NCBI RefSeq assembly: GCF_001429785.1
Contig: NZ_LMJF01000012.1
Span: 45,538 to 109,537 of the forward strand
DNA: 64,000 nt
Source: Lysobacter sp. Root916
GTDB taxonomy: Bacteria > Pseudomonadota > Gammaproteobacteria > Xanthomonadales > Xanthomonadaceae
Reading direction: 5' to 3'
Shown one piece after another: positions 62,526-64,000 of this stretch. Under the pieces are notes generated by a model. The model saw only the letters and a list, made by a program, of their open reading frames with translations, did not search any database and was not told the DNA's origin. The stretch's first letter is position 1, and each line of letters begins with the position of its first letter. The position numbers and the translations under genes are program-made.

Positions 62526-63106
62526 AACAACAGATCATCGAGAAGCTCGAGCGCGCCGTGCAGGTCATGCGCGCCCTCGCCGACGACCAGACCACGCAGC
62601 GGCAGCTGGAAGCCTGCGCGGCCAAGTGCATCGAGACGCTGAACTCGGGCGGCAAGCTCCTGCTGGCCGGCAACGGCGGCAGCGCCGCCGACGCCCAGCA
62701 CATCGCAGCCGAGTTCGTCAGCCGTTTCGCCTTCGACCGCCCCGGTCTGCCGGCGATCGCGCTGACCACCGACACCTCGATCCTCACCGCGATCGGCAAC
62801 GACTACGGCTACGAGAAGCTGTTCTCGCGCCAGATCCAGGCGCTGGGCCGCAGCGGCGACGTCTTCATCGCATACTCCACCTCGGGCCGTTCGCCGAACG
62901 TGCTGGCCGGTCTGCGCGAAGCGCGCGAACGCGGCCTGTTCTGCATCGGCCTGACCGGCAGCGGTGGCGGCGACATGCCCGAGCTGTGCGACATCCTGCT
63001 GCGCACGCCTGCCACCGACACCGCCGAAATCCAGCAGGGTCACGCGGTGCTGGGCCACATCATCACCGGCCTGGTCGAGAGCGCGATTTTCGGTAAGCCC
63101 GCGTGA
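62522..63106 (+). CDS. gmhA: sedoheptulose 7-phosphate isomerase
   Basis: A 194-residue SIS-domain enzyme that turns sedoheptulose 7-phosphate into heptose 7-phosphate. The GTG start is coupled to hddA. Catalytic and binding residues are in GNGGSAADAQHIAAEF (Ser54, His60, Glu64) and His174 in EIQQGHAVLGH. The enzyme begins the GDP-heptose path whose other genes flank it. Confidence 0.94.
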   Translation: MKQQIIEKLERAVQVMRALADDQTTQRQLEACAAKCIETLNSGGKLLLAGNGGSAADAQHIAAEFVSRFAFDRPGLPAIALTTDTSILTAIGNDYGYEKLFSRQIQALGRSGDVFIAYSTSGRSPNVLAGLREARERGLFCIGLTGSGGGDMPELCDILLRTPATDTAEIQQGHAVLGHIITGLVESAIFGKPA

Positions 63107-63801
63107 AGCAAGCGATCGTCCTGGCGGGCGGTTTCGGCACGCGTCTGCGCAGCGTGGTCAGCGACGTTCCCAAGCCGATGGCGCGCATCGCCGGGCGGCC
63201 GTTCCTGGAGCTGTTGCTGAGCCACCTGGTCGGCAACGGCTTCCAGCGCATCGTGCTGTCGGTAGGCTATCTGTCGGGCACCATCGTCGCCCATTTCGGC
63301 GATGCGTTCCGCGGCGTGCCGCTGGCCTACGCGATCGAGAACGAGCCGCTGGGCACCGGCGGCGCGATACGCGAGGCGATGGCCCACTGCGACGACGGCC
63401 ACGTCTACGTACTCAACGGCGACACCTATCTGGCCGTGGAAACCGCCGAAACCGACGCGCTGTGGGCGCGCCGCGGCCTGCCCGTGATCGTCGCCCGCGA
63501 GGTCGAAGACACCGCGCGCTACGGCAAGTTGGAGGTGGATAACCAGGGGCGCATCACCGGCTTCCTCGAGAAGGACGCCAGCGGCGGTCCCGGGCTGATC
63601 AACGCCGGCTGCTATGTGCTGCCGACGGACATCGTGCGCGAGTTTCCGGACCGCGAGCGTTTCTCGTTCGAGACCGAGTACCTGCGCGATGCGGTGAGCC
63701 GCCGCGAGTTTCTGGCATTGCCGACCAATACGGATTTCATCGACATCGGCACGCCCGAGGACTACGCGCGCGCCCAGACCCTGCTGTCGGCGATCCGCTG
63801 A
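63103..63801 (+). CDS. hddC: D-glycero-alpha-D-manno-heptose 1-phosphate guanylyltransferase
   Basis: A 232-residue nucleotidyltransferase with the Rossmann-like start [29 protein letters not shown], the metal site VLNGDTYL, and the substrate-side [11 protein letters not shown]. It makes GDP-heptose from heptose 1-phosphate and GTP. GTG start coupled to gmhA; a 2-base gap separates it from gmhB. Confidence 0.93.
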   Translation: MKQAIVLAGGFGTRLRSVVSDVPKPMARIAGRPFLELLLSHLVGNGFQRIVLSVGYLSGTIVAHFGDAFRGVPLAYAIENEPLGTGGAIREAMAHCDDGHVYVLNGDTYLAVETAETDALWARRGLPVIVAREVEDTARYGKLEVDNQGRITGFLEKDASGGPGLINAGCYVLPTDIVREFPDRERFSFETEYLRDAVSRREFLALPTNTDFIDIGTPEDYARAQTLLSAIR

Positions 63802-63803
63802 CC

Positions 63804-64000
63804 GTGGCCGAGCTCGCGCGGGCGCTGTTCCTGGATCGCGATGGCGTGGTCAATCGCGACGAGGGCTATACCCATCGCTGGGAGGATTTCGTCTTCATCG
63901 ACGGCATCTTCGACCTGTGCCGCGCCGCGCGCGCCCAGGGCTACCGCTTGTTCGTGGTCACCAACCAGGCCGGCATAGGCCGCGGTCGCTATACCGAGCA
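63804..64000 (+). CDS. gmhB: heptose bisphosphate phosphatase (partial, cut by window end)
   Basis: The first 65 residues of a HAD-family phosphatase, starting with GTG 2 bases after hddC. The nucleophile pair is Asp11/Asp13 in [15 protein letters not shown], followed by [14 protein letters not shown], the family motif II region. It removes the 7-phosphate from heptose 1,7-bisphosphate and completes the set hddA-gmhA-hddC-gmhB. The rest of the gene lies outside the window. Confidence 0.92.
   Translation, partial: MAELARALFLDRDGVVNRDEGYTHRWEDFVFIDGIFDLCRAARAQGYRLFVVTNQAGIGRGRYTE

Overview
This window is high-GC chromosomal DNA from a gammaproteobacterium of the Xanthomonadaceae, most likely Lysobacter or a close relative. 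The evidence is a Clp-type global regulator, a surface-polysaccharide locus starting directly after metB, orphan pilU, hppD/hmgA, and several families of short intergenic palindromic repeats. There are no rRNA genes, insertion sequences, phage genes or CRISPR arrays. Most of it is core chromosome; the accessory parts are the cyanophycin block (about 24.0-30.8 kb) and the polysaccharide locus (48.5 kb to the right edge).

Layout. 0-7.3 kb: a MarR repressor divergent from hppD-hmgA (tyrosine to maleylacetoacetate), a lipoprotein, two cation antiporters and an epimerase-like protein. 7.3-13.5 kb: mostly minus-strand envelope and transport genes (LolA-like periplasmic protein, lipoprotein, EamA and SMR transporters, DUF962), then purC and a beta-barrel protein. 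13.7-17.6 kb: rpe, an RraA-like gene, a YegS-like kinase and trpE. 17.9-21.3 kb: SIMPL protein, small Ala/Lys-rich protein and an OmpR/EnvZ-type two-component pair. 21.3-32.3 kb: a dense co-directional run trpG - small periplasmic protein - trpD - ABM protein - iadA - cphB - cphA - cphA-like Mur ligase - trpC - HAD phosphatase. 32.5-37.8 kb: GNAT and clp, speD, coq7, glcF-like, rplM-rpsI, tRNA-Gln. 38.1-43.5 kb: fah and maiA (the rest of the homogentisate pathway), pilU, a lipoprotein/OmpA pair and ydcH. 43.7-48.3 kb: cbs and metB (transsulfuration) around a 2OG-Fe oxygenase and a sulfotransferase-like gene. 48.5-64 kb: surface-polysaccharide genes: wzm/wzt exporter, methyltransferases, large multidomain glycosyltransferases, an epimerase, an FG-GAP-like protein and the GDP-heptose genes hddA-gmhA-hddC-gmhB, the last cut by the window end.

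The most interesting regulatory point is tryptophan control. Short ORFs carrying the same Gly-Trp-Arg-Trp-Trp run lie in front of both trpE and trpG. Each sits 6-7 bases after a shared promoter-like block, so each is predicted to be a leaderless leader peptide. The first leader ORF runs on into trpE in another frame. The second heads the run in which the whole cyanophycin toolkit (synthetase, cyanophycinase, isoaspartyl dipeptidase, extra Mur-ligase-like synthetase) lies between trpD and trpC without a gap above about 35 bases. This suggests that nitrogen-polymer storage and tryptophan synthesis share a transcript. All functional calls are from reading the sequence; no database search was run.
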